DNA of 64,000 nt, taken from positions 1,426,001 through 1,490,000 of the forward strand of contig NZ_JABUQZ010000001.1 in the NCBI RefSeq assembly GCF_013342145.1, in the 5' to 3' direction. Within the stretch, counting starts at the first letter, position 1. Each line of letters opens with the position of its first letter. The position numbers were made by a program, and so were the translations under genes. The notes beneath the pieces were generated by a model, which saw only the letters and a list, made by a program, of their open reading frames with translations, did no database searches and was not told the origin of the DNA. The DNA comes from Haloterrigena gelatinilytica. GTDB lineage: Archaea; Halobacteriota; Halobacteria; Halobacteriales; Natrialbaceae. Below are positions 53,290-62,086 of the stretch, piece after piece.

Positions 53290-53531
53290 TCGGTGGGAGA
53301 AAGAGCGGCGAGGGGTTTCAGTCGGTCGCCGATTCTCGCGCGCGTTCCCAACCGGCAGTCGAGCCGATCGCGAGAATCGGGACTTACAGCTCCTGTCGGT
53401 ACGGAATCGGCGAAGGTTCCAAAGCCTTTAGCAAGTACTGTTATACGGGTACTTCCGTTAGGAGCATTCGTTAGTGTCCCGACCGTATTCTCACCGACTG
53501 CGACAAGACCGCTGCTGGAGGTAACCGACCC

Positions 53532-53981
53532 ATGAACGATCGACGCGACGAGCAGATCGACATCCTCCTGGTGGAGGACAATCCCGGCGACGTCCGCCTC
53601 ACCCAGGAAGCGTTCCGGCAACTGTCCACGGAGACGACGATCCACGTCGCGACCGACGGCGACGAGGGAGTCGAGTTCCTCACGGAGCGCTGCGACGACG
53701 GCTCCGCCCCGCTGCCGGACCTCGTGCTCCTCGATCTGAACCTCCCGCGGATGGGCGGCCTCGAGTTCCTCGAATCGATTCAGGAGGAGCCGAAACTCGC
53801 CCGCATTCCCGTCCTCGTCCTCACCAGCTCCGAGGCCATCGAGGACATCCACGAGAGCTACGAACTCGCGGCCAACGCCTACCTGACCAAGCCGACCGAT
53901 CCGATCGAGTACACCGAGATGGTCGAGGCCGTCGCGGACTTCTGGTTCCAGCGGGCCGCGCTGCCGCCGATGTCGGCGTGA
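53532..53981 (+). CDS. response regulator receiver protein (single domain)
   Basis: A 149-residue CheY-like receiver of the Rcp1 branch: LLVEDNPGDVRLTQEAF (acidic pocket), phospho-acceptor Asp in VLLDLNLPRMGGLEFL, conserved Thr/Ser in VLVLTSSEAIED, and Lys in YLTKPTDPIEY. No output domain. A TATA-like GTTATACG at about 53440 is 90 bp upstream. The sensor kinase is not adjacent, so partners are unknown. Confidence 0.93.
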   Translation: MNDRRDEQIDILLVEDNPGDVRLTQEAFRQLSTETTIHVATDGDEGVEFLTERCDDGSAPLPDLVLLDLNLPRMGGLEFLESIQEEPKLARIPVLVLTSSEAIEDIHESYELAANAYLTKPTDPIEYTEMVEAVADFWFQRAALPPMSA

Positions 53982-54065
53982 TCGGACCGACGCCCTCGCC
54001 GCCGCTTCTCGTCTCCGGCCGACGGAGGGCGAGCTATTACGTCGCCCGCCGTCGCACGGTAGGAC

Positions 54066-54788
54066 ATGGCACCGACGACAGCGTACTCCGTCGACTTCGA
54101 CGATACCGTCGCCGTGGTTACGGGCGCGAGCGGCGCGCTCGGCAGCGCCGCCGTCGAGCGGTTCCGGACGGCCGGCGCGACCGTCTGCGCCGTCGACGTC
54201 GTCGCGCCGGACGACGAGGACAGCCTGCTCGAGCCCGATTCGAAGACGCACTTCTACGAGGCCGATCTGACCGACGAGCGCGACGTCGAGGAACTGATGA
54301 CCGCCGTCGTCGACGATCACGGCCGGATCGATCACCTGGTGAACATCGCCGGGACGTGGCGCGGCGGCGACCACATCGAGGAAACCGATCTCGAGGAGTT
54401 CGACCTGCTCGTCGATATCAACCTCAAAACGGCGTTTCTGGCCTCGAAACACGCGCTCCCGCACCTCCAGGACAGCGAGGGCTCGATCGTGAGCGTCAGC
54501 GCGCGCTCCTCGCTCGAGGGCGGCGAGGGCGACGGCCCCTACCGGATCACGAAGGCCGGCATCCGGCTGCTGACGGAGACGCTGGCCGAGGAGAACGAGG
54601 GCACCGTCCGCGCGAACTGCGTGATGCCCAGCGTGATCGATACGCCGACGAACCGCGAGATGATGCCTGACGCGGATCACGACTCGTGGGTCGACCCCGC
54701 CGAGATCGCGGACGTGATGGCCTTCCTCTGTAGCGACGGCGCGTCGGTAACGAGCGGCGCAGCCGTGCCGGTGTACGGCGAGGCCTGA
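54066..54788 (+). CDS. short-chain dehydrogenase/reductase
   Basis: A 240-residue classical SDR. The cofactor motif is VVTGASGALGSAA, with Asp in VCAVDVVAPDD after strand 2 (NAD-type preference). NIAGTW is a variant NNAG, and catalytic residues lie in SVSARSS and YRITKAG (Y-x3-K). Reduces or oxidises a hydroxyl/carbonyl; substrate unknown. Convergent with the Na+-symporter gene, with only 28 bp between stops, including a run of A (54788-54793) that could act as a terminator on the opposite strand. Confidence 0.9.
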   Translation: MAPTTAYSVDFDDTVAVVTGASGALGSAAVERFRTAGATVCAVDVVAPDDEDSLLEPDSKTHFYEADLTDERDVEELMTAVVDDHGRIDHLVNIAGTWRGGDHIEETDLEEFDLLVDINLKTAFLASKHALPHLQDSEGSIVSVSARSSLEGGEGDGPYRITKAGIRLLTETLAEENEGTVRANCVMPSVIDTPTNREMMPDADHDSWVDPAEIADVMAFLCSDGASVTSGAAVPVYGEA

Positions 54789-54816
54789 AAAAACGGAACG
54801 GACGATCGACGCCTCG

Positions 54817-56190
54817 TTACAGGTTCGCGCTGACCCACTCCGAGAACGGACCGGTGAGGAAGTCGACGTAGTCGACGATCCCCAGGTACAGGGAGACGGC
54901 GAGGACGGCGATGATCGGGACGCGAACCGCCCAGATCCACGCCTGTCCGAGCGATCCGAGATCGCCGATTCCCTTCGAGAGTTCCTCGACGGCGAATTGC
55001 GGGGCGACCCAGCCGACGAGCAGCATCAATACGAGCGCGCCAAACACCAGCAGAATGCCGTCGGCGAACAGGTCCAGCAGGTCGAGGAAGATCAGGTCGT
55101 ACGTGACCGGAATACCGAGCAGGTAGATGACGCCGCCCATCCCGAGGGCCGCCTTCCACCGTTCGACACCCTTCTCGTCGATGACGTACGCCGTCACGAC
55201 CTCGAGCAGCGAAATCGCGCTCGAGAGCGCCGCGATGGCGACGGTGCCGAAGAAGAGGAGGCCGAGCAGTCGCCCGCCGGAGAGGTCGGCGAACGCTTGA
55301 GTCATCGAGACGAAGATCGCACCGGGACCGCCCTCGCCCGGATCGGTGATGCCGGCCGCGAAGAAGATGGGGAAGACGACTAGACCGGTCAGGAACGCGA
55401 TTCCGGTGTCGAACCCGATGATCGTCGCGGCGTCTTTAGTCAGGTTCCGATCTTCGCCGAGGTAGGACGCGTAGGTGATCATCACACCCATCCCGAGCGA
55501 GAGGGTGAAGAACGCCTGTCCGGCCGCCGCCGGCAGGAGGTTCGTCCAGTTCGACGTGATGGTGCTGAAGTCCGGAGAGAGGTAGTACTCGTAGCCGGCA
55601 CCGGACCCGGAGAGGGTGAACGCCCAGACGGCCAGCCCGGCGAGCAGGACGACGATCGCCGGCACCATCGCCTTCGTCGCGACCTCGATGCCGCGTCGGA
55701 TCCCGAGCGCGACGACGCCGATCGTCACGGCCATGAAGACCGTGTGCAGAACGAACGCGTCCATTCCCGTGGATACTTCGCCGAACATCGCGCCCGCTTC
55801 GCCGCCGTGTGTGGCGAGGCGGTCCGCGTAGCTTCCGCGGAAGCCCTCGAAAAAGTAGCGGATGAACCAGCCGGCGACGACGCTGTAGTACGACAGGATC
55901 ACGAAGCCGGTGACGATGAACACGCCGCCGACGTACTTCCAGGCGTTACCGCCGAGTTCGAGCAGCGCTCCGACCGGGTTCCGTTCGGTTCGGCGCCCGA
56001 CGACGAACTCGACCAGAATCGCCGGGAAGCCGATGAACGCGACGAACAGCAGATAGACGACGAGAAACGCCGCCCCGCCCCCGTCTGCCGTAATGAACGG
56101 GAACCGCCAGATATTCCCTAGCCCGACTGCGCTGCCGACGGCAGCCAGGATGAAGCCTGTTCTCGTTGCCCATGTTTCGCGTTGTGCCAT
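54817..56190 (-). CDS. sodium-dependent transporter, SNF/NSS family
   Basis: A 457-residue, about 12-helix transporter of the neurotransmitter:sodium symporter family. TM1 carries AAVGSAVGLGNIWRFPFITADGGGAAFLVVYL with the unwound helix motif of the Na+ and substrate sites. Charged loops EFVVGRRTERNPVGALL and LGEDRNLTKDAATIIGFD are typical. It probably imports an amino acid. It is divergent from the liv operon, with a shared 298-bp promoter region. Confidence 0.93.
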   Translation of the reverse strand: MAQRETWATRTGFILAAVGSAVGLGNIWRFPFITADGGGAAFLVVYLLFVAFIGFPAILVEFVVGRRTERNPVGALLELGGNAWKYVGGVFIVTGFVILSYYSVVAGWFIRYFFEGFRGSYADRLATHGGEAGAMFGEVSTGMDAFVLHTVFMAVTIGVVALGIRRGIEVATKAMVPAIVVLLAGLAVWAFTLSGSGAGYEYYLSPDFSTITSNWTNLLPAAAGQAFFTLSLGMGVMITYASYLGEDRNLTKDAATIIGFDTGIAFLTGLVVFPIFFAAGITDPGEGGPGAIFVSMTQAFADLSGGRLLGLLFFGTVAIAALSSAISLLEVVTAYVIDEKGVERWKAALGMGGVIYLLGIPVTYDLIFLDLLDLFADGILLVFGALVLMLLVGWVAPQFAVEELSKGIGDLGSLGQAWIWAVRVPIIAVLAVSLYLGIVDYVDFLTGPFSEWVSANL

Positions 56191-56488
56191 ACGTTATGCG
56201 ACTGCCCCCCGGGGTCCTAAAGCCTTACATTCGCAGTCCGAGTTTATCATCGCTGATAACGAGTAACTATCCTGTAATAAATCGTGGGGCGGTCGGTGAA
56301 CACTTCGACAGTCCTGCATCTGGGGCAGTCGCGGGGAACACCGACCGCGGTCCTTTTCGGACGTTTTCTCACGCACATCTATGTGAGAAAATTGCCTTGC
56401 TTGCCGCCTGGATGACATACATTATCAAGGTCCTCCATAACATATAACACGGCACGCTGAAAGTATCGACTCGTACGGAGGCCTGTGC
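56191..56488. other. divergent promoter region, 298 bp
   Basis: Lies between the SNF transporter and the liv operon. It contains a perfect inverted repeat at 56364-56391 and A/T-rich promoter-like stretches (56240-56285, and CATAACATATAACA near 56434-56448), the latter about 45 bp ahead of livH. Confidence 0.6.
56364..56391. promoter_or_regulatory. inverted repeat, 9-bp arms with 10-bp spacer
   Basis: TTTTCTCAC and GTGAGAAAA around a 10-base spacer. Centre about 112 bp before the livH start codon and about 50 bp upstream of its TATA-like block. Looks like a dimeric-regulator site controlling liv expression, the SNF gene, or both. Confidence 0.55.
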
Positions 56489-57601
56489 ATGTCCACAGTA
56501 GATGAGGCGGTCAACCGGGGTCGAAATCTCTCGTCCGAGCAGCTCCTGTTACTGATCGTGGGGATCGGTGCCGTGGCGTTGCTGGGAGACCTGATTCTCG
56601 GCCTCGCGAGCGGGACGTACAGCATCTCACGTGTCGCCCGATACGTGACGGAAGGGATCCTCTACGGGCTGATTATCGGGCTCGCCGGGATCGGGCTCTC
56701 GATGACCTACAGCATCCTCAACTTCGCGAACTTCGCTCACGGGGACTACGTGACGACGGGGGCGTTTTTCGGGTGGGGAGTCACGTACCTCGTCGCCGGT
56801 TGGGGCGTCGCGAGCGTCGGCCCGCTCGTCCTCGTCGCACCTCAGCGCGAGGTCTCCGGAGCGCAACTTGACGTCGCGATCACCGCGACGCCGGTCGCCG
56901 TCCTCGCCGGCCTCCTCGTGGCCGGCGTCGCGACGGCGCTTTTCGTGTTGCTGATCGACCGCGTGGCTTTCAAACCGGTCCGCGGTTCGGGCGGTATTCC
57001 GCTGCTGATCACGAGCGTCGGCGTGGCGTTCGCGCTCCGGTACGTTCTCGTGTTCGTCTACTCGAGCAGCACGCGCGGCACGACCGCGAGCGTACCGTCC
57101 GTCGATTTCCTCCTGGTCGACGGCTACGTGTCGATCGGCGCCCACGACGCGACGTTGATCGTCGCCGCGGTCGCGCTGATGCTCGGCGTTCACTTCCTGC
57201 TCCAGCGGACGAAACTCGGGAAAGCGATGCGAGCGATGTCGGACAACCGAGACCTGGCCCTCGTCACCGGCATCCCGACCGAACGGGTGATCCGGTGGAC
57301 CTGGATGATCGGCGGCGGCCTCGCCGGCACCGCGGGCTATCTCATGGTGTTGTGGACGGGGACCATCGACTGGCAGTTCGGGTGGTTGCTGTTGTTGCTG
57401 ATCTTCGCGGCCGTGATCCTCGGCGGGATCGGCTCGATCTACGGGGCCATCTTCGGCGGCCTGGTCATCGGCGTCGGCATGCACATGTCGATGATCTGGC
57501 TCCCCGGCGGCGACTTCACGACGATCACCGCGTTCCTGCTGATGATCCTCGTCCTGCTGATCAGACCGTCCGGACTCTTCGGAGGGAAGACGACGGCATG
57601 A
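56489..57601 (+). CDS. livH: branched-chain amino acid ABC transporter permease LivH-like
   Basis: A 370-residue permease with about nine hydrophobic helices and the LivH signatures GLIIGLAGIGLSMTYSILNFANFAHGDYVTTGAFF and QRTKLGKAMRAMSDNRDLALVTGI. The stop overlaps the livM start (ATGA). First gene of livHMGF. The transported amino acid is not sure; liv-type systems in archaea also carry other amides or organic acids. Confidence 0.93.
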   Translation: MSTVDEAVNRGRNLSSEQLLLLIVGIGAVALLGDLILGLASGTYSISRVARYVTEGILYGLIIGLAGIGLSMTYSILNFANFAHGDYVTTGAFFGWGVTYLVAGWGVASVGPLVLVAPQREVSGAQLDVAITATPVAVLAGLLVAGVATALFVLLIDRVAFKPVRGSGGIPLLITSVGVAFALRYVLVFVYSSSTRGTTASVPSVDFLLVDGYVSIGAHDATLIVAAVALMLGVHFLLQRTKLGKAMRAMSDNRDLALVTGIPTERVIRWTWMIGGGLAGTAGYLMVLWTGTIDWQFGWLLLLLIFAAVILGGIGSIYGAIFGGLVIGVGMHMSMIWLPGGDFTTITAFLLMILVLLIRPSGLFGGKTTA

Positions 57602-58950
57602 GCGCGAATACGACCGCGAACGCGGCGGACGAACGGACTCGATTGGAAGCGCTCTGGGAACGGGACGCCGTGAAGATCCTCGCGGCCTTCGCGGCGATCT
57701 ATCTCGTCTACGCGGCGATCGGTCTCGCGCTCGGCTACTCCCTCGACGGGATCGTCAACACCTTGCGGCGGATGACCTACCTGATCGCCGTCTACGGGAT
57801 GGTCACGCTGGCGCTGAACCTCCACTGGGGGTACACCGGCCTGTTCAACATCGGTGTCGCGGGATTCATGGCGATCGGGCTGTACGTGACGATGATGCTG
57901 GCGAAACCGGTCGACCCGACCGGCGCCGCACAGTACCCGGGGCTCGGGCTCCCGATGCCGATCGCGATCGCCGGCGGCGTCGTCGCCGCCGGCCTGGCGG
58001 GCCTCGTCGTCGCGATCCCCGCGTTGCGCCTCCGGGCCGACTACTTCGCGATCACGACGATCGCCTTCGCGGAGATCGTCCGGTTGGGGCTCACCTCTGG
58101 TGCGGCCCAGCAGTTCAGCGTCCTCGGGGCCGAACTGGGGACCGGCGGCGGTCGCGGTCTCACTCGAAACTACGCCGATCCGATGAACGTCATCTTCGAG
58201 CTCGAGGCGTTCTCCTCGTTCGTCGACCTCACGAACGCCCTGTTCGGCTTCGGGCCGACGCAGGCGCGGTCGCTGGCCTATTCGATCGTGCTCGTGCTCG
58301 TCCTGATCGGGTTCTACTGGCTCATCCAGCGGACCAGTCGATCGCCGTTCGGACGCGTCCTCAAAGCGATCCGCGAGGACGAGGAGGCCGCCCAATCGCT
58401 CGGGAAGAACACGAACCGATTCAAGATCAAGGTGTTCGTGCTCGGCTGTGCCCTGATGGGCCTGGCCGGCATCCTCTGGCGGTTCCGTCGCACCGGCGTG
58501 ACGCCGACGGCGTTCCGACCGCACGTCACGTTCTACATCTGGATCGCGCTGATAATCGGTGGCGCCGGTTCGAACACCGGCAGCGTCCTCGGCTCCGGGC
58601 TCTTCGTCGCGGTGCTGTTCGAGGGGCCACGCTACGTGCGCCGCCTGATCGAGGAGGTCATCACGGTCGGCGACGCGCCGAACACGTTCGCCGGTGCCGT
58701 GGGGCCGCTGCTCTCGGCGAACCCGGCGCCGTTCCTGCGGTACACCTTCGACGAGTTCCTGACGCTGCAGTTCGTGTTGATGGGCGTCGCGCTCGTCCTC
58801 CTCATGCATCGACGGCCCGACGGGCTGCTCGGCCATCGGGAGGAGACGGCGGCGGCGATCCCCCTGACGGATCGACCCGCCGCCGAGACCGGAGGCGAGA
58901 CCGCAGCCGGACCTGGAACTGATTCCGATCACGGGGGTGATTCCCAGTGA
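57598..58950 (+). CDS. livM: branched-chain amino acid ABC transporter permease LivM-like
   Basis: A 450-residue permease, partner of LivH, with about ten hydrophobic helices: GYTGLFNIGVAGFMAIGLYV, RLRADYFAITTIAFAEIVRLGLT and SRSPFGRVLKAIREDEEAAQSLGKNTNRFKIKVFVLG (EAA-like loop that contacts the ATPase). The last 50 residues are an acidic Thr/Gly-rich tail. Overlaps livG by 4 bp (GTGA). Confidence 0.93.
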   Translation: MSANTTANAADERTRLEALWERDAVKILAAFAAIYLVYAAIGLALGYSLDGIVNTLRRMTYLIAVYGMVTLALNLHWGYTGLFNIGVAGFMAIGLYVTMMLAKPVDPTGAAQYPGLGLPMPIAIAGGVVAAGLAGLVVAIPALRLRADYFAITTIAFAEIVRLGLTSGAAQQFSVLGAELGTGGGRGLTRNYADPMNVIFELEAFSSFVDLTNALFGFGPTQARSLAYSIVLVLVLIGFYWLIQRTSRSPFGRVLKAIREDEEAAQSLGKNTNRFKIKVFVLGCALMGLAGILWRFRRTGVTPTAFRPHVTFYIWIALIIGGAGSNTGSVLGSGLFVAVLFEGPRYVRRLIEEVITVGDAPNTFAGAVGPLLSANPAPFLRYTFDEFLTLQFVLMGVALVLLMHRRPDGLLGHREETAAAIPLTDRPAAETGGETAAGPGTDSDHGGDSQ

Positions 58951-59780
58951 GCGATACGACCACCGAACCGACCGACTCCCTGACGAGCGAGCGCCCGGAT
59001 CGACCGACGGACGGCGTCGAGTTGGCCGTCGACGGTCTGGTCAAGCGCTTCGGCGGGATCACGGCCGTCGACGGCGCGACGTTCGCGGTCGAGTCGGGAT
59101 CGATGACCGGACTGATCGGTCCCAACGGCGCGGGGAAGTCGACGACGTTCAACTGCATCACGGGGATCCACGAACCCGACGCCGGAACGGTGACGTTTCA
59201 GGGGGAGGACATCACGGGCATCAGGCCCTACCAGTGCGCCGAACACGGGCTCGTCCGGACGTTCCAGATCGCTCGGGAGATGGCGAATATGACGGTCCTC
59301 GAGAACCTGATGCTGCCGGCGAAACGCCAGCGGGGCGAAGCGCTCTGGCGATCGGTGTTGCCGGTCACCCGCCGGGACGTCGTCCGAGAGGAGCGCGAAC
59401 TCCTAGAGCGCGTGTGGGACACCCTCGAGTTCTTCGAGATTCAGCACCTCGCGGCGGAGAAAGCGGGAACCCTCTCGGGCGGCCAGCGGAAGCTCCTCGA
59501 ACTGGCGCGCGCGTTGATGACCGACCCGGAGATGCTCCTGCTCGACGAGCCGTTCGCGGGCGTCAACCCCACGCTCGAGAAGAAGTTGCTCGAACACGTC
59601 CACGACCTCCGCGAGGAGGGGTACACGTTCCTGATCGTCGAACACGACATGGACCTCATCATGGAGAACTGCGAGCGGGTCATCGTCATGCACCAGGGGT
59701 CGGTGCTGGCCGAGGGCGCCCCGGAAGCGATCACCTCGAACGAGCGGGTCATCGAGGCCTATCTCGGAGGTGAGGTCTGA
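58947..59780 (+). CDS. livG: branched-chain amino acid ABC transporter ATPase LivG-like
   Basis: A 277-residue ATPase. Walker A GPNGAGKST, FQIAREMANMTVLENLM (Q-loop), signature GTLSGGQRKLLELARALM, Walker B MLLLDEPFAGVNP, and switch His in IVEHDMDLIMENC. The GVNP and DMDLIM spelling is typical for LivG. GTG start with a 4-bp overlap with livM. The stop shares a base with the livF start (TGATG). Confidence 0.95.
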   Translation: MSDTTTEPTDSLTSERPDRPTDGVELAVDGLVKRFGGITAVDGATFAVESGSMTGLIGPNGAGKSTTFNCITGIHEPDAGTVTFQGEDITGIRPYQCAEHGLVRTFQIAREMANMTVLENLMLPAKRQRGEALWRSVLPVTRRDVVREERELLERVWDTLEFFEIQHLAAEKAGTLSGGQRKLLELARALMTDPEMLLLDEPFAGVNPTLEKKLLEHVHDLREEGYTFLIVEHDMDLIMENCERVIVMHQGSVLAEGAPEAITSNERVIEAYLGGEV

Positions 59781-60484
59781 TGGCGATGCTCGACGTCAGG
59801 GACCTCGACGCCGGCTACGGGGACCTGCAGATCCTGCACGGCGTCGATCTCGAGGTGACCGAAGACGAGTACGTGGTCATCGTCGGCCCCAACGGCGCCG
59901 GGAAGTCGACGGCCATGAAGTCCGTCTTCGGACTGACGACGTACATGGGGGGGACGGTCGAGTTCAAAGGAGCGGACATCACCGGCCGCTCGCCCGACGA
60001 GATCATCCACGAGGGAATCGGCTACGTTCCCCAGAACGACAACGTCTTCCCGTCGCTGACGGTCCGCGAGAACCTCGAGATGGGCGCGTACATCCTCGAC
60101 GAGGTGCCGGAGGCGGCGCTCGAGAGCGTGTTCGCTCAGTTCCCCGTACTCCGCGAGCGACAGGAGCAGAAGGCGGGCTCGATGAGCGGCGGCCAACAGC
60201 AGATGGTCGCGATGGGGCGCGCGCTGATGCTCGATCCCGACCTGTTGTTGCTCGACGAACCCAGCGCGGGCCTGGCCCCCGACCTCGTCGACGAGATGTT
60301 CGATCACGTCGACGCGATCAACGCCAGCGGTACCGCCGTCTTGGTCGTCGAACAGAACGCGAAGGAGGCCTTGCACCGCTGCGACCGGGGCTACGTCCTC
60401 GTTCAGGGCTCGAACCGATACGAGGACGCCGGCGAGGCCCTGCTGAACGACGACGAGGTCCGCCAGCAGTTCCTCGGCGGTTAG
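59780..60484 (+). CDS. livF: branched-chain amino acid ABC transporter ATPase LivF-like
   Basis: A 234-residue ATPase. Walker A GPNGAGKST, GIGYVPQNDNVFPSLTVRENL, signature GSMSGGQQQMVAMGRALM, Walker B LLLLDEPSAGLAPDLVDEMF, and VVEQNAKEALHRCDRGYVL, a LivF hallmark. Last gene of livHMGF, convergent with the substrate-binding protein gene 105 bp beyond. Confidence 0.95.
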   Translation: MAMLDVRDLDAGYGDLQILHGVDLEVTEDEYVVIVGPNGAGKSTAMKSVFGLTTYMGGTVEFKGADITGRSPDEIIHEGIGYVPQNDNVFPSLTVRENLEMGAYILDEVPEAALESVFAQFPVLRERQEQKAGSMSGGQQQMVAMGRALMLDPDLLLLDEPSAGLAPDLVDEMFDHVDAINASGTAVLVVEQNAKEALHRCDRGYVLVQGSNRYEDAGEALLNDDEVRQQFLGG

Positions 60485-60589
60485 CTCGCGATCCGCGCGC
60501 GACTCGGCGGTCGTCGGGTGGTATCGACGCGTGTCGGCGGGCGACGAAAGCGGAGTCCGGTCGCGACCGGCCACCGCGGCGCCGCGGTA

Positions 60590-61867
60590 CTACTCGGCCA
60601 GTGCGGACTCGAGTTCGCCGGTGTACGAGCCCTGTTCGGGCTCGAACGAGACCTCGTTGAGCGCCTCGCCGCCCTGATCGTTCTCGACGGACTCGACGTA
60701 CTGCTCCGAGAGCTGCTGTCCGTAGTCGTTGTTGACGTACAGCGTGGCCACCTGGTCCGCGTCGAGGCGATTCGCGGAGACCTCCGCCATCACCTGCCCT
60801 TGCAGCAGGTCGCTCGGCGCGGTCCGGAAGAAGTAGCCGTCGTCCTCGACGTTCGACAGGGACAGCGCCGTACTGGCCGGCGAACACTGGACGACGCTCG
60901 CGCTGCTGGTCTCGCCGACCAGCGGGACGGAGTTGCCGGACGACGCGGCGCCGACGATCGCGGGATACCCCGCGTCGATGAGCGCGCCGCCGTTGCTGAG
61001 GGTCGTGTCCTCGTCGGTCTCCGTGTCCTCGACCTGCAGATCGAACGTGAGGTCGACCCCTTCCATCCGTCGAATGGCCAGGCGGCCGGCGTCGATCATC
61101 GGGGTGCCGAGTTCGCCGAGGTCTCCCGTCTCGGGGAGCAACATCGCGACCATCACGTCGCGTCCGGTCCCGCCGGGCGACTCGTCGGCCGTCTCGCCGC
61201 CGGGACCGTCTCCCTCGAACGTGATCGTATCGACCGTTTCGATGTCACCGTCGCTGAACTCCCAGACGTCGTAGGCGGCCTCCGCGGGGTCACCGACGTC
61301 GTCGAAGTCGACCGCGCTCGAAGCGCCCTGATAGGCGATCTCGTTGCCGGCCGCGGCGGCTTCGGCGGCCGCCTGGAGTTCGCCGGGGCCGTACTCGTCG
61401 CCGCCGGGGTTCGCGACCCGGCGCATCTGATCTCGGATCGCCTGGCCGTCGTTCTCGCCGGCCGCGACGTTCGCGAGGGTACACACCGCGACGGCGTCGA
61501 ACGTGTGCGAGGTGAACACGCCCGGTGATTCGCCGAACTCGTCCTCGTAGAGCTCTGCGAAGGCGTCTTCGTGCGGGCCCTGGGACGCCGGCGCGGTGCC
61601 GGTGACGTTCGTCATGTCGTTCCCGACTTCGTCGGGGAGATCGCCGTCCTGTAGGCCGTCGGGGACGATGATCTCCGTCCCGGTGTCGAAGTCGGCGTAG
61701 AAGTCCCGAAAGATCTGAATGCCGCTCTCCGGGTAGCCGATGACGTTCAGGACGTCCGGGCCGCCTCCTTCGACGGCCCCTTCGTCGCCGATACATCCGG
61801 CGAGACCGATCGCACCTGCACCACTGATCCCACTGAGTACCCACCTCCGATTGACTTGCCTTACCAT
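60590..61867 (-). CDS. ABC transporter substrate-binding lipoprotein (LivK-like), circularly permuted
   Basis: A 425-residue lipoprotein with a lipobox LAGC (Cys25) and a Tat-like NRRWVLSG start. In ordinary LivK-type proteins the lobe with VAMLLPETGDLGELG...GYFFRTAPSDLLQGQ...YVNNDYGQQLSEQY...SYTGELESALAE comes first, and the lobe starting GPDVLNVIGYPESGIQIFRDFY and ending WEFSDGDIETVDTITFEG comes second. Here the order is reversed: residues 36-218 are the usual C-terminal half and 237-425 the usual N-terminal half, joined by a Gly/Pro/Glu-rich linker (219-236). No part seems lost. A TATA-like CTATATAGG at about 61888-61898 is 26 bp before ATG 61867. It faces livHMGF and probably supplies it. 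Confidence 0.8.
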   Translation of the reverse strand: MVRQVNRRWVLSGISGAGAIGLAGCIGDEGAVEGGGPDVLNVIGYPESGIQIFRDFYADFDTGTEIIVPDGLQDGDLPDEVGNDMTNVTGTAPASQGPHEDAFAELYEDEFGESPGVFTSHTFDAVAVCTLANVAAGENDGQAIRDQMRRVANPGGDEYGPGELQAAAEAAAAGNEIAYQGASSAVDFDDVGDPAEAAYDVWEFSDGDIETVDTITFEGDGPGGETADESPGGTGRDVMVAMLLPETGDLGELGTPMIDAGRLAIRRMEGVDLTFDLQVEDTETDEDTTLSNGGALIDAGYPAIVGAASSGNSVPLVGETSSASVVQCSPASTALSLSNVEDDGYFFRTAPSDLLQGQVMAEVSANRLDADQVATLYVNNDYGQQLSEQYVESVENDQGGEALNEVSFEPEQGSYTGELESALAE

Positions 61868-62086
61868 GGGTAATAGTGACAAGGTATCCTATATAGATGT
61901 TTGTGCTGCAACGAGTCCGCGGCGACGATCGCGTCCGTTCACGGGTCACCGAAGCCGACGGTACGCGTAACCGAACAATCATGGTATAATTTCGCACACC
62001 ATCGGCGGGATATCACTCAGATTTACCGAACGTTTTTGGGGGATGTGGTCGTTTCCTCGGGCAATGAGCGGGAGGGTTCATCAACA

